A DNA stretch of 23,361 bases from Eubacterium sp. (GTDB taxonomy: Bacteria; Bacillota_A; Clostridia; Lachnospirales; Lachnospiraceae), in the NCBI GenBank assembly GCA_024687845.1, contig JAILEL010000046.1:1-23361 (forward strand). The letters run 5' to 3'. Position 1 is the stretch's first letter, and every line of letters begins with the position of its first letter. This document shows, piece by piece, positions 1 to 7,556 of the stretch. A program made the position numbers and the translations under genes. The notes below the pieces were generated by a model. That model was not told the DNA's origin, made no database searches, and was given only the letters and a program-made list of their open reading frames with translations.

Positions 1-608
1 CGAACGTCAAACCTCAGGATTGCATTGGCATTTTTACTAAATCTTTCATAACTTGATGGCTTAGTAAATATAGCGATAATCGGGAAAAATCTTCTGTTTT
101 TTGAGAGATATTTATCCGAATACATTTTTTCTGCTGTATCTATCATAAGCTCAGTATGCTTCCCCTTCTGAGTCATGTCTATCCATCCTGATACTGCATT
201 CTGTACTGTAGCATTTGCATTTGGTGCTGTTACACACAAGATTAATTTTTCCACTACTTCTGGGTGATTTATAGCTATGTACTGTGCTATCATTCCCCCT
301 TGAGAAACCCCACATACATAAGCCTTTTCTATTCCGAGTTTTCTCATAGCTATAACCTGATCATCCGCCATATCACTGATGCTGTAGCCCTCTTGCATCT
401 TATTCTTTCTACTGAACATAAAAACAGTATAATCCTTCAGATATTTCTTATAAGGCGCACTTAGAATCCAGCCTTTCCCTTTCACTGTAGCAAGTCCATC
501 TGATAAGCCCGGAAGCATAACCATCTTTTTCTTTCCCGTTCCAAAAGATACATAGTACATTTCAGTATCACCTATTTTTATAGCTCCTTGTTTAATATTT
601 CTACTCAT
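1..608 (-). CDS. alpha/beta-fold hydrolase, 3' end cut by window edge
   Basis: The first 202 residues are visible; the C-terminus runs off the left edge. The reading begins MSRNIKQGAIKIGDTEMYYV. An oxyanion-type LPGLSDG lies at about residues 32-38 and the nucleophile elbow GVSQGG at 100-105 (Ser102), followed by MIAQYIAINHPEVVEKLIL, the typical helix and strand after the elbow. The catalytic acid and histidine would lie beyond the edge. There is no signal peptide, so it is probably cytosolic. The substrate is unknown; esterase, lactonase and dehalogenase-like members share this fold. The ATG at 608 has an AAAGGA site upstream. Two GTGACC palindromes sit between it and a good promoter, so it is probably induced by a ligand of a TetR-like repressor, not identified here. 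Confidence 0.8.
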   Translation of the reverse strand, partial: MSRNIKQGAIKIGDTEMYYVSFGTGKKKMVMLPGLSDGLATVKGKGWILSAPYKKYLKDYTVFMFSRKNKMQEGYSISDMADDQVIAMRKLGIEKAYVCGVSQGGMIAQYIAINHPEVVEKLILCVTAPNANATVQNAVSGWIDMTQKGKHTELMIDTAEKMYSDKYLSKNRRFFPIIAIFTKPSSYERFSKNANAILRFDV

Positions 609-664
609 ATATTATCCTTTCCAGAATGAAATTTTTTAATTCTATAATCCATTCTTTGCCTGAA

Positions 665-678
665 TGACCACGTGGTCA
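665..678. promoter_or_regulatory. Operator 2: perfect TGACCACGTGGTCA palindrome
   Basis: A perfect 14-bp palindrome sharing the TGACCACG core with the dyad at 693-718. The two centres are 34 bp apart, about three helical turns, so two dimers could bind the same face of the DNA. It lies in the presumed 5' leader of the hydrolase gene. Confidence 0.65.
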
Positions 679-692
679 CACTTAAATTCAAA

Positions 693-718
693 ATATAGTG
701 ACCACGCGGTCACTATAT
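693..718. promoter_or_regulatory. Operator 1: GTGACC-N4-GGTCAC palindrome
   Basis: A 26-bp dyad with arms ATATAGTGACC and GGTCACTATAT and only one mismatched central pair (704/707). It lies immediately downstream of the -10 of the hydrolase promoter, where a bound repressor would block initiation. The core is shared with the palindrome at 665-678. Confidence 0.65.
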
Positions 719-720
719 AT

Positions 721-750
721 ATGTTATCATAATTTTTCATCTTTTGTCAA
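721..750 (-). promoter_or_regulatory. Promoter of the alpha/beta hydrolase gene
   Basis: Read on the minus strand, a perfect -35 TTGACA (745-750) is followed after 18 bases by TAACAT (721-726) as the -10. Transcription would start inside the 695-716 palindrome. Confidence 0.55.
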
Positions 751-781
751 GAGTCAGATTGTATCTTCGTAAATGTTTCAG

Positions 782-819
782 ACGGTGTTCTACTGCCTCC
801 TGCAGAGGCAATAAACCGT
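782..819. other. Nested hairpin downstream of the LysR gene
   Basis: TGCCTC (794-799) pairs with GAGGCA (805-810), and outside it ACGGT (782-786) pairs with ACCGT (815-819). It starts about a dozen bases after the LysR stop codon and may shape the 3' end of that transcript. No T-run follows, so it is not a classic intrinsic terminator. Confidence 0.4.
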
Positions 820-831
820 GAATAGTAGTAA

Positions 832-1683
832 CTATATTTCAAAGATTCTTCTGCATAATTCTTCCACTGAATTTTTGTATATGATATAACTATTTATTAC
901 TGGGGGATCAAAATCCAGGAGAGGAATCTCTCTCAGCTCCTTCCTTGAAATATAATGCTCTGCCATATCATTTGGCAGAAATGTATAAGTATCCTGTCCA
1001 AGAAGAAATGGGACTATTTTCATACAGTCATCTATTTCCAGCTTAAACTGATGGAACTTCGGGAAAAGCTTCCTTATGTATTGTCCTACTTCCTGAAGGG
1101 CAAAGTTACACATCAGATAGTTTACTCCAATCAACTGTTCCACTGTTATTCCCTTCCTGAATTTTTCATTATTAATATCTGTCACCAAAACCAGTTTATC
1201 CTTTTTAAATATTTCCGAATGATAACTGGACTTTTTCAGCGGCAAATATGTAAATACTACATCATGCATATCTTCTTGCAATTGTTCAAGTAAATGATTT
1301 GAAAGTCCTATAGAAATTTTTAAAGAATCTCGTGGATTTTCTCTCTGATACTGTAAAATCAGTGGAGCCAGATGACCTTCGTAAATGGAATCTGCGCTTC
1401 CTATTCTCAGATAATTATCAAATCTGCTGGCAGCTGATATTTCAGCAAGGGAGGATTCAGTTAATTCTATAACCTTACTTGCATATATCTTGAACTTTTC
1501 CCCTTCCCTTGTTAGTTCAACCTTTCTATTAGTTCTATCGAACAGGCTTATACCAAGCTCTCTCTCCAGTTCTAATATTCGGTTAGTAACCGTTGACTGG
1601 GCAACAAAGAGCTGCCTCGCTGCTCTTGTATAATTCTTTGTATTTGCAAGTACCATAAAGGTTTTCATTGATTCAATATCCAT
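832..1683 (-). CDS. LysR-family transcriptional regulator
   Basis: A 283-residue protein of normal LysR length. The N-terminal winged helix-turn-helix spans about residues 3-62: NYTRAARQLFVAQSTVTNRI is the recognition region, then LERELGISLFDR. The ligand-binding half follows from about residue 90. An upstream in-frame ATG (1734) exists, but the ATG at 1683 has AAAGGAG 8 bases before it and gives the canonical MDIESMKTF start, so I chose 1683. It is divergent from the citrate-synthase-like gene at 1886, the classic layout for a LysR regulator and its target, so it probably controls that gene and itself. The co-inducer is unknown. Confidence 0.88.
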   Translation of the reverse strand: MDIESMKTFMVLANTKNYTRAARQLFVAQSTVTNRILELERELGISLFDRTNRKVELTREGEKFKIYASKVIELTESSLAEISAASRFDNYLRIGSADSIYEGHLAPLILQYQRENPRDSLKISIGLSNHLLEQLQEDMHDVVFTYLPLKKSSYHSEIFKKDKLVLVTDINNEKFRKGITVEQLIGVNYLMCNFALQEVGQYIRKLFPKFHQFKLEIDDCMKIVPFLLGQDTYTFLPNDMAEHYISRKELREIPLLDFDPPVINSYIIYKNSVEELCRRIFEI

Positions 1684-1753
1684 TATTAATTCTCCTTTAT
1701 TTATCCATTTCAACTTTCCACGGCGTATCCTCACTCCGTTTAAAACATCAATA

Positions 1754-1768
1754 ATTCGATTTTTGAAT
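1754..1768. promoter_or_regulatory. Possible LysR box (ATTC-N7-GAAT, T-N11-A)
   Basis: In the divergent LysR/citrate-synthase-like spacer, ATTC (1754-1757) and GAAT (1765-1768) form a dyad that fits the T-N11-A rule of LysR sites. It lies about 22 bases upstream of the -35 of the 1886 gene, the usual place for an activator site. The match is short and could be chance in AT-rich DNA. Confidence 0.35.
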
Positions 1769-1790
1769 AATTACTATCATATTTATTCAT

Positions 1791-1820
1791 TTTACAAATA
1801 GCATACTATATGTTTATACT
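1791..1820 (+). promoter_or_regulatory. Promoter of the citrate-synthase-like gene
   Basis: -35 TTTACA (1791-1796) and -10 TATACT (1815-1820), separated by 18 bases. The leader would be about 60 bases, ending in AAAGGAAAG before the ATG at 1886. Confidence 0.55.
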
Positions 1821-1885
1821 TGTTGCAATTCTTAACTAAAAAAATAAACAAAGATTTCTAATTATTTCAAAAAGGAAAGCGAACT

Positions 1886-3304
1886 ATGAAAGATTATAAT
1901 CCCAATGAAAACAACTCATCCACAAACCAATCATCCACTTCCAGAGATATAAAGCTCAGCAACAAAACCTTCAAGCTTGAGCAGGATCCTTATATCTATC
2001 AGCTTCAGGATGTTGAAGAACCAGAGCTGTACAGAGAAATCTATCCTTATACGGAAGTTCCAAAAATTGCCTTCAACTACAGGCGTGTTCCTGAAAATAT
2101 GCCACGTGACATTTACATCACTGACACTTCCTTCCGTGATGGCCAGCAGTCTAGAACGCCATACACTACCGAGCAAATGGTTCATATTTATAAACTGCTT
2201 CACAAACTTGGCGGTCCTAACGGAATGATTCGTCAGACTGAATTCTTTGTTTATTCAGATAAAGACAGAAAAGCAATAGAAAAATGTCTTGAGCTGGGAT
2301 ACGATTTTCCAGAAATAACTACATGGATAAGAGCATCAAAAAAAGACTTTGAGCTTGCCAAATCCATGGGAATTAATGAAACCGGTATTCTTGTAAGCTG
2401 CTCAGATTATCACATCTTCCATAAAATGGGACTCACAAGAAAGCAGGCTATGGATAAGTATCTTGGAATTGTTTCAGATTGTATAGAGGCAGGACTTCGC
2501 CCAAGATGCCATTTTGAAGATATAACAAGAGCTGATTTTTATGGATTCGTAGTTCCATTTGCCAATAAACTGATGGAGCTTTCAAGAGAAAGTGGAATCC
2601 CGGTTAAAATTCGTGCCTGTGACACCATGGGATACGGTGTTCCTTATCCTGGAGCTGCACTTCCAAGAAGTGTTTCCGGAATAATATACGGACTTCAGCA
2701 TCATGCTGATGTCCCATCAGAAATGATAGAATGGCACGGACACAATGATTTCTACAAGGGTGTTGTAAATGCAACAACAGCCTGGATGTATGGAGCTGGT
2801 GCTGTCAACTGTTCCCTCCTCGGAATAGGAGAAAGAACAGGAAATATTCCACTTGAAGCAATGATATTCGAATACGCTTCGATTCGTGGAACACTGAATG
2901 GTATGGATACAAAGGTTATTACAGAAATAGCAAATTATCTCGAAAGTGAAACTGGATATCAGATACCTCCTATGACTCCATTTGTCGGAAGAAGCTTCAA
3001 TCTTACAAGAGCTGGAATCCATGCTGATGGAATCATGAAGGATCCGGAAATTTATAATATTTTCGATACAGAAACTCTGCTCAGCCGTAAGCCCAAGGTT
3101 TCTATCTCCAACACTTCAGGAGTTGCCGGAGTTGCATTCTGGGTTAATGAATTCAGAGAAAAAAAAGGAGAGTCTCCTCTTGAGAAGAACTCCCCTGTTG
3201 TTCAGAATATTTATAAATGGGTCTGTGATGAGTATGACGCCGGTCGTATCACTATCATAACAGACGAAGAGATGATGGCAAAATATCAGGAATTCATAGG
3301 CTAA
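1886..3304 (+). CDS. DRE-TIM metallolyase, probable Re-type citrate synthase
   Basis: A 472-residue member of the isopropylmalate/homocitrate synthase superfamily. These enzymes condense acetyl-CoA with an oxo acid using a divalent metal. The DRE-TIM signature DTSFRDGQQ is at 80-88, metal-binding WHGHND at 283-288 (His284, His286) and GIGERTGN at 313-320. There is no C-terminal leucine-binding LeuA domain. The order QDVEEPELYREIYPYTEVPK near residues 41-60, CSDYHIF (172-178) and RCHFEDITRAD (207-217) match what I remember of Re-citrate synthase of Clostridium kluyveri, so oxaloacetate plus acetyl-CoA to citrate is the favoured reaction. It would feed glutamate synthesis in an anaerobe without the usual citrate synthase. 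The first 28 or so residues are a Ser/Asn/Thr-rich extension of unknown use. Homocitrate or isopropylmalate synthase activity is not excluded. Confidence 0.7.
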   Translation: MKDYNPNENNSSTNQSSTSRDIKLSNKTFKLEQDPYIYQLQDVEEPELYREIYPYTEVPKIAFNYRRVPENMPRDIYITDTSFRDGQQSRTPYTTEQMVHIYKLLHKLGGPNGMIRQTEFFVYSDKDRKAIEKCLELGYDFPEITTWIRASKKDFELAKSMGINETGILVSCSDYHIFHKMGLTRKQAMDKYLGIVSDCIEAGLRPRCHFEDITRADFYGFVVPFANKLMELSRESGIPVKIRACDTMGYGVPYPGAALPRSVSGIIYGLQHHADVPSEMIEWHGHNDFYKGVVNATTAWMYGAGAVNCSLLGIGERTGNIPLEAMIFEYASIRGTLNGMDTKVITEIANYLESETGYQIPPMTPFVGRSFNLTRAGIHADGIMKDPEIYNIFDTETLLSRKPKVSISNTSGVAGVAFWVNEFREKKGESPLEKNSPVVQNIYKWVCDEYDAGRITIITDEEMMAKYQEFIG

Positions 3305-4348
3305 CTATGAATTGTCAGTCTGATATACAGCCCATCTCATCTTTGTAGATTTGCTTCTTGGATTTGTCTTACATTCCTCAGCGGACGGTCTGATAACATC
3401 TGTAGAAATCTCACTAAAGATACCATTTTTATAATATTCTTTGAAAGATTTCTTTACCAGTCTGTCTTCGCCTGAGTGAAATGTAAGTATTGCTACTCTT
3501 CCTCCGGGATTCAGAATTCCTGGAAGCTTCTCGAGAAATGAATACAGGACCTCGAATTCACTATTTACATCTATTCTGAGTGCCTGAAATACTCTGGCGC
3601 AGCTTTTCTTTACAGCCTGCTCCTTTTCTTCCTTTGGAAGCTTCCATAAAGCAGATTCAATAGCTTGTCTTAATTCGGTAGTCGTATTCATAGGGCTACC
3701 TTTTTTCATAAGATTAAAAACTTTATCAGCAATTTCCTCTGCATATGGTTCATCAGAATTCTCTATTAGCATGCCCACAAATTCATCTCTGGATATATTA
3801 TGCAGTCTCTCTGCAGCAGATTCTCCATGTTCAGGATCCAGTCTCAAATCTAGTGGGCCATTTGTTTTATAAGAAAAGCCTCGTTCTGGATTGTCTATCT
3901 GCATAGAAGATACGCCAAGATCCGCCAGTACAAAATCAAACTTTCCAACTTCTTCAGAAATCTTATCAATATTTGCAAAATTAATAAGTCTGAACTTAAA
4001 AATGTCATCCCCATATCCAGCATTCCGAAGTCTGGCTACAGTTTTCTCAGATTCTATAGGATCAACATCCAGTCCATAGATACATCCTTCGCCTTGCAGA
4101 CATTCCAGCATTTTTCTGGTATGTCCACCATATCCCAGGGTACAGTCAAGTCCCCTTTGTCCCGGTTTTATCTGAAGAAAATCCAGAATTTCTTTCACCA
4201 TTATAGAAATATGCATTCCCGCAGGAGTAGAACCCTTAGCAATCACATGCTGAGCAATATCCTGATACTTTTCAGGATTATGCTCTTTATATTTTTCTTC
4301 AAATCTCTTCGGATATTTTCCGGAATAATGTACTCTTCTCTTATGCAT
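3305..4348 (-). CDS. RsmH/MraW-like S-adenosylmethionine methyltransferase
   Basis: A 347-residue homologue of RsmH, which N4-methylates C1402 of 16S rRNA. Visible family motifs are DCTLGYGGHT (68-77, SAM site), ADLGVSSMQID (142-152), ERGFSYKTNGPLDLRLD (155-171), FQALRIDVN, TFHSGEDRLVK and NPRSKSTKMRWA near the C-terminus. It differs from housekeeping RsmH. It has a basic extension of about 45 residues instead of the short H-x-PVLL start, and it does not sit beside mraZ, ftsL or pbp. It is therefore probably a paralogue. I start at the ATG at 4348 (AAAGGA 9 bases upstream), not the upstream ATG at 4384, which has no ribosome site. Its stop codon directly abuts that of the convergent gene ending at 3304. 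Confidence 0.8.
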   Translation of the reverse strand: MHKRRVHYSGKYPKRFEEKYKEHNPEKYQDIAQHVIAKGSTPAGMHISIMVKEILDFLQIKPGQRGLDCTLGYGGHTRKMLECLQGEGCIYGLDVDPIESEKTVARLRNAGYGDDIFKFRLINFANIDKISEEVGKFDFVLADLGVSSMQIDNPERGFSYKTNGPLDLRLDPEHGESAAERLHNISRDEFVGMLIENSDEPYAEEIADKVFNLMKKGSPMNTTTELRQAIESALWKLPKEEKEQAVKKSCARVFQALRIDVNSEFEVLYSFLEKLPGILNPGGRVAILTFHSGEDRLVKKSFKEYYKNGIFSEISTDVIRPSAEECKTNPRSKSTKMRWAVYQTDNS

Positions 4349-4437
4349 TACTCTGCATCCTTTCTTTTTCAAGAAATGATTCATGAATCTGAATGGAGAT
4401 TATTCTGCATATATCCTACCTACAGAACAGGTACAAT

Positions 4438-4962
4438 TTATACATAGTATACGTAGTTATCTTTTCTTGGTGCTGGTTCTCCAGCTGGCACTGCTGCGTA
4501 TCCAAGTGCACAGTGTCCTATGCCTTCGTATTCACCCTCTATCCCAAGTTCCGCAAGAATATTCTTACCAAAATCAGAATCAAATTCTTCTTTAGCTCTG
4601 TGGATCCAGATACTTGCCACTCCCAAGCTCTCTGCTGCATTCATAAGATTCCCCATCACAAGGGCTCCATCGTAAACATGAGTTGCTATATCTTTCTTTG
4701 CAAGTACTATAAGAATCACAGGTGCGCCATAAAATGGATCGAAGTCTTCACCCCATCCACCGATTTTTCTGTTTTCCTCTGATATTTTATCACGCATTTC
4801 CTTATTTGTAACTGCAATAATTATCGGACTCTGCTTTCCCATTCCAGTTGCTGCAAATGTTCCAGCACGAACTATAGTTTTTAATTCCTCATCCTTTATC
4901 ATATCAGGCTTGAATTTTCTGCAGCTTCTCCTGGATTCCAGGACTTTAATTGTTTCGTTCAT
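4438..4962 (-). CDS. Nitroreductase-family FMN oxidoreductase
   Basis: A 174-residue protein, the usual length for small nitroreductases, which bind FMN as homodimers and reduce nitro compounds, quinones or flavins with NAD(P)H. The N-terminal ESRRSCRKFKPD is the typical phosphate-binding stretch, followed by ELKTIVRAGTFAATGMGKQSP. The central APVILIVLAKK and ALVMGNLMNAAESLGVASIWIHRAKEE, and the terminal IGHCALGYAAVPAGEPAPRK, are family hallmarks. The ATG at 4962 was chosen because GAGGAGGT lies 7 bases upstream; the open frame runs further up but without a ribosome site. It is divergent from the ABC/TetR operon and shares its 236-base control region. The physiological substrate is unknown. 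Confidence 0.88.
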   Translation of the reverse strand: MNETIKVLESRRSCRKFKPDMIKDEELKTIVRAGTFAATGMGKQSPIIIAVTNKEMRDKISEENRKIGGWGEDFDPFYGAPVILIVLAKKDIATHVYDGALVMGNLMNAAESLGVASIWIHRAKEEFDSDFGKNILAELGIEGEYEGIGHCALGYAAVPAGEPAPRKDNYVYYV

Positions 4963-5134
4963 TTTAATACCTCCTCTAAATAAGAACTTCTGCTTCTCAT
5001 TTATAATCTTTAAAACGGCTTCCATAGCCTTATGACTAGAATAAGATATAACAATATAAAACAAAAGAACATAATTAGGATATATTGCCCAATTTTTGTG
5101 GATTATAAAAATTTTTATTTGGGGTCTTCTCAAA

Positions 5135-5168
5135 AACGGTCAATGGAATATAATTTATATTAACCGTT
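5135..5168. promoter_or_regulatory. Inverted repeat flanking a -10 box, upstream of the ABC/TetR operon
   Basis: AACGGTCAA (5135-5143) and TTAACCGTT (5160-5168) are inverted copies with one mismatch, 16 bases apart. The spacer contains a perfect TATAAT (5149-5154). No convincing -35 was found 16-18 bases upstream. The likely ligand is the TetR regulator encoded at the end of this operon (6921-7529), acting by autorepression. Confidence 0.5.
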
Positions 5169-5185
5169 GAGGTCAATGGTCAATG
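5139..5185 (+). repeat. Three GGTCAATG direct repeats in the operon leader
   Basis: GGTCAATG occurs at 5139-5146, 5171-5178 and 5178-5185. The last two share one base and form a tandem 7-bp repeat just before the ribosome site of the ABC ATPase gene. The first copy is part of the inverted repeat, so these may be further half-sites of the same regulator. Confidence 0.5.
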
Positions 5186-5198
5186 AAAGGAGCAGATT

Positions 5199-6092
5199 AT
5201 GAATATTATCGAGATTAATGGTCTTACCAAGACATATGGCAAGAGCCGCGGTATCAATGATCTTAAATTAAATATTGAAGAGGGCGATTTTTTCGGGTTT
5301 ATCGGTCCTAACGGTGCCGGCAAATCAACTACTATCAGAACTCTGCTAGGACTTATTACTCCTACTGGTGGTTCTGCAAAAATAATGGGATATGACATCG
5401 TAAAGGATAACAAGAAGATTCTTTCAGAAGTAGGTTATCTTCCATCGGAGATTAATTTCTACAACAAAATGAAGGTTAAGGATGTGATTAAATATTCTGC
5501 AGCTCTTCGCAAAGCAGACTCACATGATAAAGCCATGAGTCTTTGCGACCGGCTAGGACTTGACATATCGAGAAATGTCGATGACCTTTCTCTTGGAAAC
5601 AGAAAAAAAGTTGGCATTGTTTGTGCAGTTCAGCATAGTCCTAAACTGCTTATACTGGATGAACCAACCTCCGGTCTGGATCCTTTGATGCAGCGTGAAT
5701 TCTTTAACATTCTCACCGAAGAAAACGAAAATGGCGCGACTATATTTTTCTCGTCCCATATTCTTTCTGAGGTTCAGAATTACTGCCACACTGCTGCCTT
5801 TATAAAGGATGGCAGGATAATAATGTCTGACACCGTGGATAAGCTTGAAGAAACTGGTGCCAAGAAGATATCTGTTACTGGAAATGTTTCTGAACTGGAA
5901 TCTTTATTTAAAGAAGGTAAACTCAGCAAGTACATTTCCGATATCTCAGCAAGTGACAAGAAGGACACTGTAGTCTTCCTATATAATGGAAAGATTCCGG
6001 CTCTACTTGAAATGCTTACAGCGATTGGTCCAAAGGATCTGACCATTACTGAGCCAAGTCTTGAAGAGATATTTATGAATTACTACGAATAG
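5199..6092 (+). CDS. ABC-2 type exporter, ATP-binding protein
   Basis: A 297-residue ATPase that powers the permease encoded directly downstream. Walker A GPNGAGKST is at 36-44, GYLPSE at 79-84 takes the Q-loop place, the signature is LSLGNRKK (130-137) instead of LSGGQ, Walker B LLILDEPTSGLD is at 150-161, and the switch histidine is in SSHIL (185-189). The last 80 residues are an accessory domain ending in LEEIFMNYYE, typical of the CcmA/DrrA-like group that exports drugs, peptides or lipids. The start has AAAGGAG 7 bases upstream. It is the first gene of a three-gene operon closed by a TetR regulator, which suggests drug or stress-inducible efflux. The substrate is unknown. Confidence 0.9.
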   Translation: MNIIEINGLTKTYGKSRGINDLKLNIEEGDFFGFIGPNGAGKSTTIRTLLGLITPTGGSAKIMGYDIVKDNKKILSEVGYLPSEINFYNKMKVKDVIKYSAALRKADSHDKAMSLCDRLGLDISRNVDDLSLGNRKKVGIVCAVQHSPKLLILDEPTSGLDPLMQREFFNILTEENENGATIFFSSHILSEVQNYCHTAAFIKDGRIIMSDTVDKLEETGAKKISVTGNVSELESLFKEGKLSKYISDISASDKKDTVVFLYNGKIPALLEMLTAIGPKDLTITEPSLEEIFMNYYE

Positions 6093-6105
6093 TGAGGATA
6101 AATCT

Positions 6106-6894
6106 ATGACAATTTTTAAACAGGAAATAAAATCACAAAGTTTAGCTATTACAATCTGGAGTCTGTCCATAGGACTTCTGGTTGCTGCATGCGTACTAAT
6201 GTATCCAGACATGGAATCTCAGATGTCCGGTGTAAATGATATGTTTTCTTCCATGGGAAACTTTACAGCAGCATTTGGAATGGATCAGCTGAATTTCGGT
6301 ACACTGATCGGGTTCTATGCAGTTGAAGGCGGAAATATGCTCGGAATTGGCGGTGCTTTCTTCGCTGCTATAATTGGAATCTCAGCACTTATGAAAGAGG
6401 AAAAAGAAAGAACAGCAGAATTTTTGCTCACCCATCCTGTATCTAGAACTAGGGTGATCACTGAAAAGCTGGCGAGCACATTTGTAATAATTATTATTTT
6501 AAATGTTATTGTTTTCGTTTGTTCGATTGTTTCTATACTTATGATAGACGAAGAGATATTCTGGGAGGAACTGATCCTTTTCCATGTGGCATATCTCCTA
6601 ATGCAGTTTGAGATAGCAGGCATCTGTTTTGGAATTTCTGCTTTTATCAAAAAATCTGGAATGGGCATAGGAATTGGAATTGCAGGACTAATGTACCTTC
6701 TGAATATTGTTGCAAATATTTCTGAGGATGCAAAACCACTTAAATATTTTACTCCTTTCGGATATACCGAAGGATCTGATATAATAAACAATAAGGAAAT
6801 CAGCATCGAATACCTGATTCCTGGAATGATAATCATGGTTGTATGCATTATTATTGGTTATATAAAATATAGTAAGAAAGATATTTCTGCTTAA
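6106..6894 (+). CDS. ABC-2 type exporter, membrane permease
   Basis: A 262-residue integral membrane protein with about six hydrophobic helices, near residues 14-34, 79-97, 123-147, 155-180, 184-204 and 235-255. The cytoplasmic stretch ALMKEEKERTAEFLLTHPVS after the second helix is the characteristic coupling segment of ABC-2 permeases, where the transporter meets its ATPase. It follows the ATPase gene by 13 bases and has its own GAGGA site. Together they form a two-subunit exporter of unknown substrate. No other domain was seen. Confidence 0.85.
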   Translation: MTIFKQEIKSQSLAITIWSLSIGLLVAACVLMYPDMESQMSGVNDMFSSMGNFTAAFGMDQLNFGTLIGFYAVEGGNMLGIGGAFFAAIIGISALMKEEKERTAEFLLTHPVSRTRVITEKLASTFVIIIILNVIVFVCSIVSILMIDEEIFWEELILFHVAYLLMQFEIAGICFGISAFIKKSGMGIGIGIAGLMYLLNIVANISEDAKPLKYFTPFGYTEGSDIINNKEISIEYLIPGMIIMVVCIIIGYIKYSKKDISA

Positions 6895-6920
6895 ATATGT
6901 ACATGAAACGAGGATAAGAT

Positions 6921-7529
6921 ATGAATGATAAATTCTTTGCTCTGCCCCAGGAAAAACAAGACCGTATACTAAATGCCGGCTTCCGGGTTTTCTCAAAAAA
7001 TTCCTATAAAAAAAGTCCCATGCTGGAGATAGCAAATGAGGCTGGTATCAGTAAATCTCTTTTATTTTTCTACTTCAGAAACAAAAAAGAATTTTATCTT
7101 TTCCTCATGAAAACAGCAGAAGAACTTACAATGAAGTACCTTGTAGCTTCTGGATGTTACCAGGAAACGGACATTTTCGAAATGATGTATAAGGGGCTTC
7201 TGGCAAAAGCTGAATTGATGAGGAAATATCCTGACATGAGTAATTTTGCCCTCAAGGCATATTATGAAGATGATGAAGATATAAAAGATGAACTTCAAAA
7301 GATCATCGGACCTTATACTAAACTCAAAACCAACAAAACTCTTCCGAAGCTTAATCCTGAAGATTATAAAGAAGGACTTGACCTTGAACTTATGTATCAG
7401 GATATGTACCTGGCGTCAGAGGGATACGTCTATCGTATGCAGCAGGAGGGTGTCTTCAATGTAGACAAGATGGTGAGTGACTACCGCCGAATTATAGACT
7501 TTTGGAAAAAGCTATACCTGCGAGATTAG
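6921..7529 (+). CDS. TetR-family transcriptional regulator
   Basis: A 202-residue regulator. The N-terminal helix-turn-helix covers about residues 11-57: QDRILNAGFRVFSKNSYKK, then LEIANEAGISKSLLFFYF, with FYFRNKKEFY ending the DNA-binding domain. The C-terminal two thirds are the variable ligand pocket and dimer interface. Being third in the operon with the ABC exporter, it most likely represses that operon through the repeats at 5135-5185 and is released by the exported compound. The gene has a GAGGA site before its ATG. Its last codons form the left arm of the terminator hairpin, and the TAG stop lies in the loop. Confidence 0.88.
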   Translation: MNDKFFALPQEKQDRILNAGFRVFSKNSYKKSPMLEIANEAGISKSLLFFYFRNKKEFYLFLMKTAEELTMKYLVASGCYQETDIFEMMYKGLLAKAELMRKYPDMSNFALKAYYEDDEDIKDELQKIIGPYTKLKTNKTLPKLNPEDYKEGLDLELMYQDMYLASEGYVYRMQQEGVFNVDKMVSDYRRIIDFWKKLYLRD

Positions 7530-7548
7530 TCCCGCAGGTATAGCTTTT
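7507..7548 (+). terminator. Terminator hairpin overlapping the tetR stop codon
   Basis: A perfect 16-bp stem: AAAAGCTATACCTGCG (7507-7522) with CGCAGGTATAGCTTTT (7533-7548), loop of 10 bases containing the stop codon. The A-run/T-run ends make it usable from both strands. It ends the ABC/TetR operon. Confidence 0.8.
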
Positions 7549-7556
7549 CATATACT

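Noticed and set aside
782..819. Intrinsic terminator of the LysR gene
   Set aside because: The hairpin is clear but no T-run follows on the LysR strand, so it is listed only as a structured site.
1886..3304. 2-isopropylmalate synthase (leuA)
   Set aside because: No C-terminal LeuA regulatory domain, no leucine genes around it, and the sequence better recalls Re-citrate synthase.
5180..5413. A small minus-strand gene opposite the start of the ABC ATPase
   Set aside because: It is antisense to the Walker A region of a certain gene and has no ribosome site.
6315..6848. A 177-codon minus-strand open frame
   Set aside because: Antisense to the ABC permease gene, with a composition that mirrors its membrane helices; no homologous motif or ribosome site.
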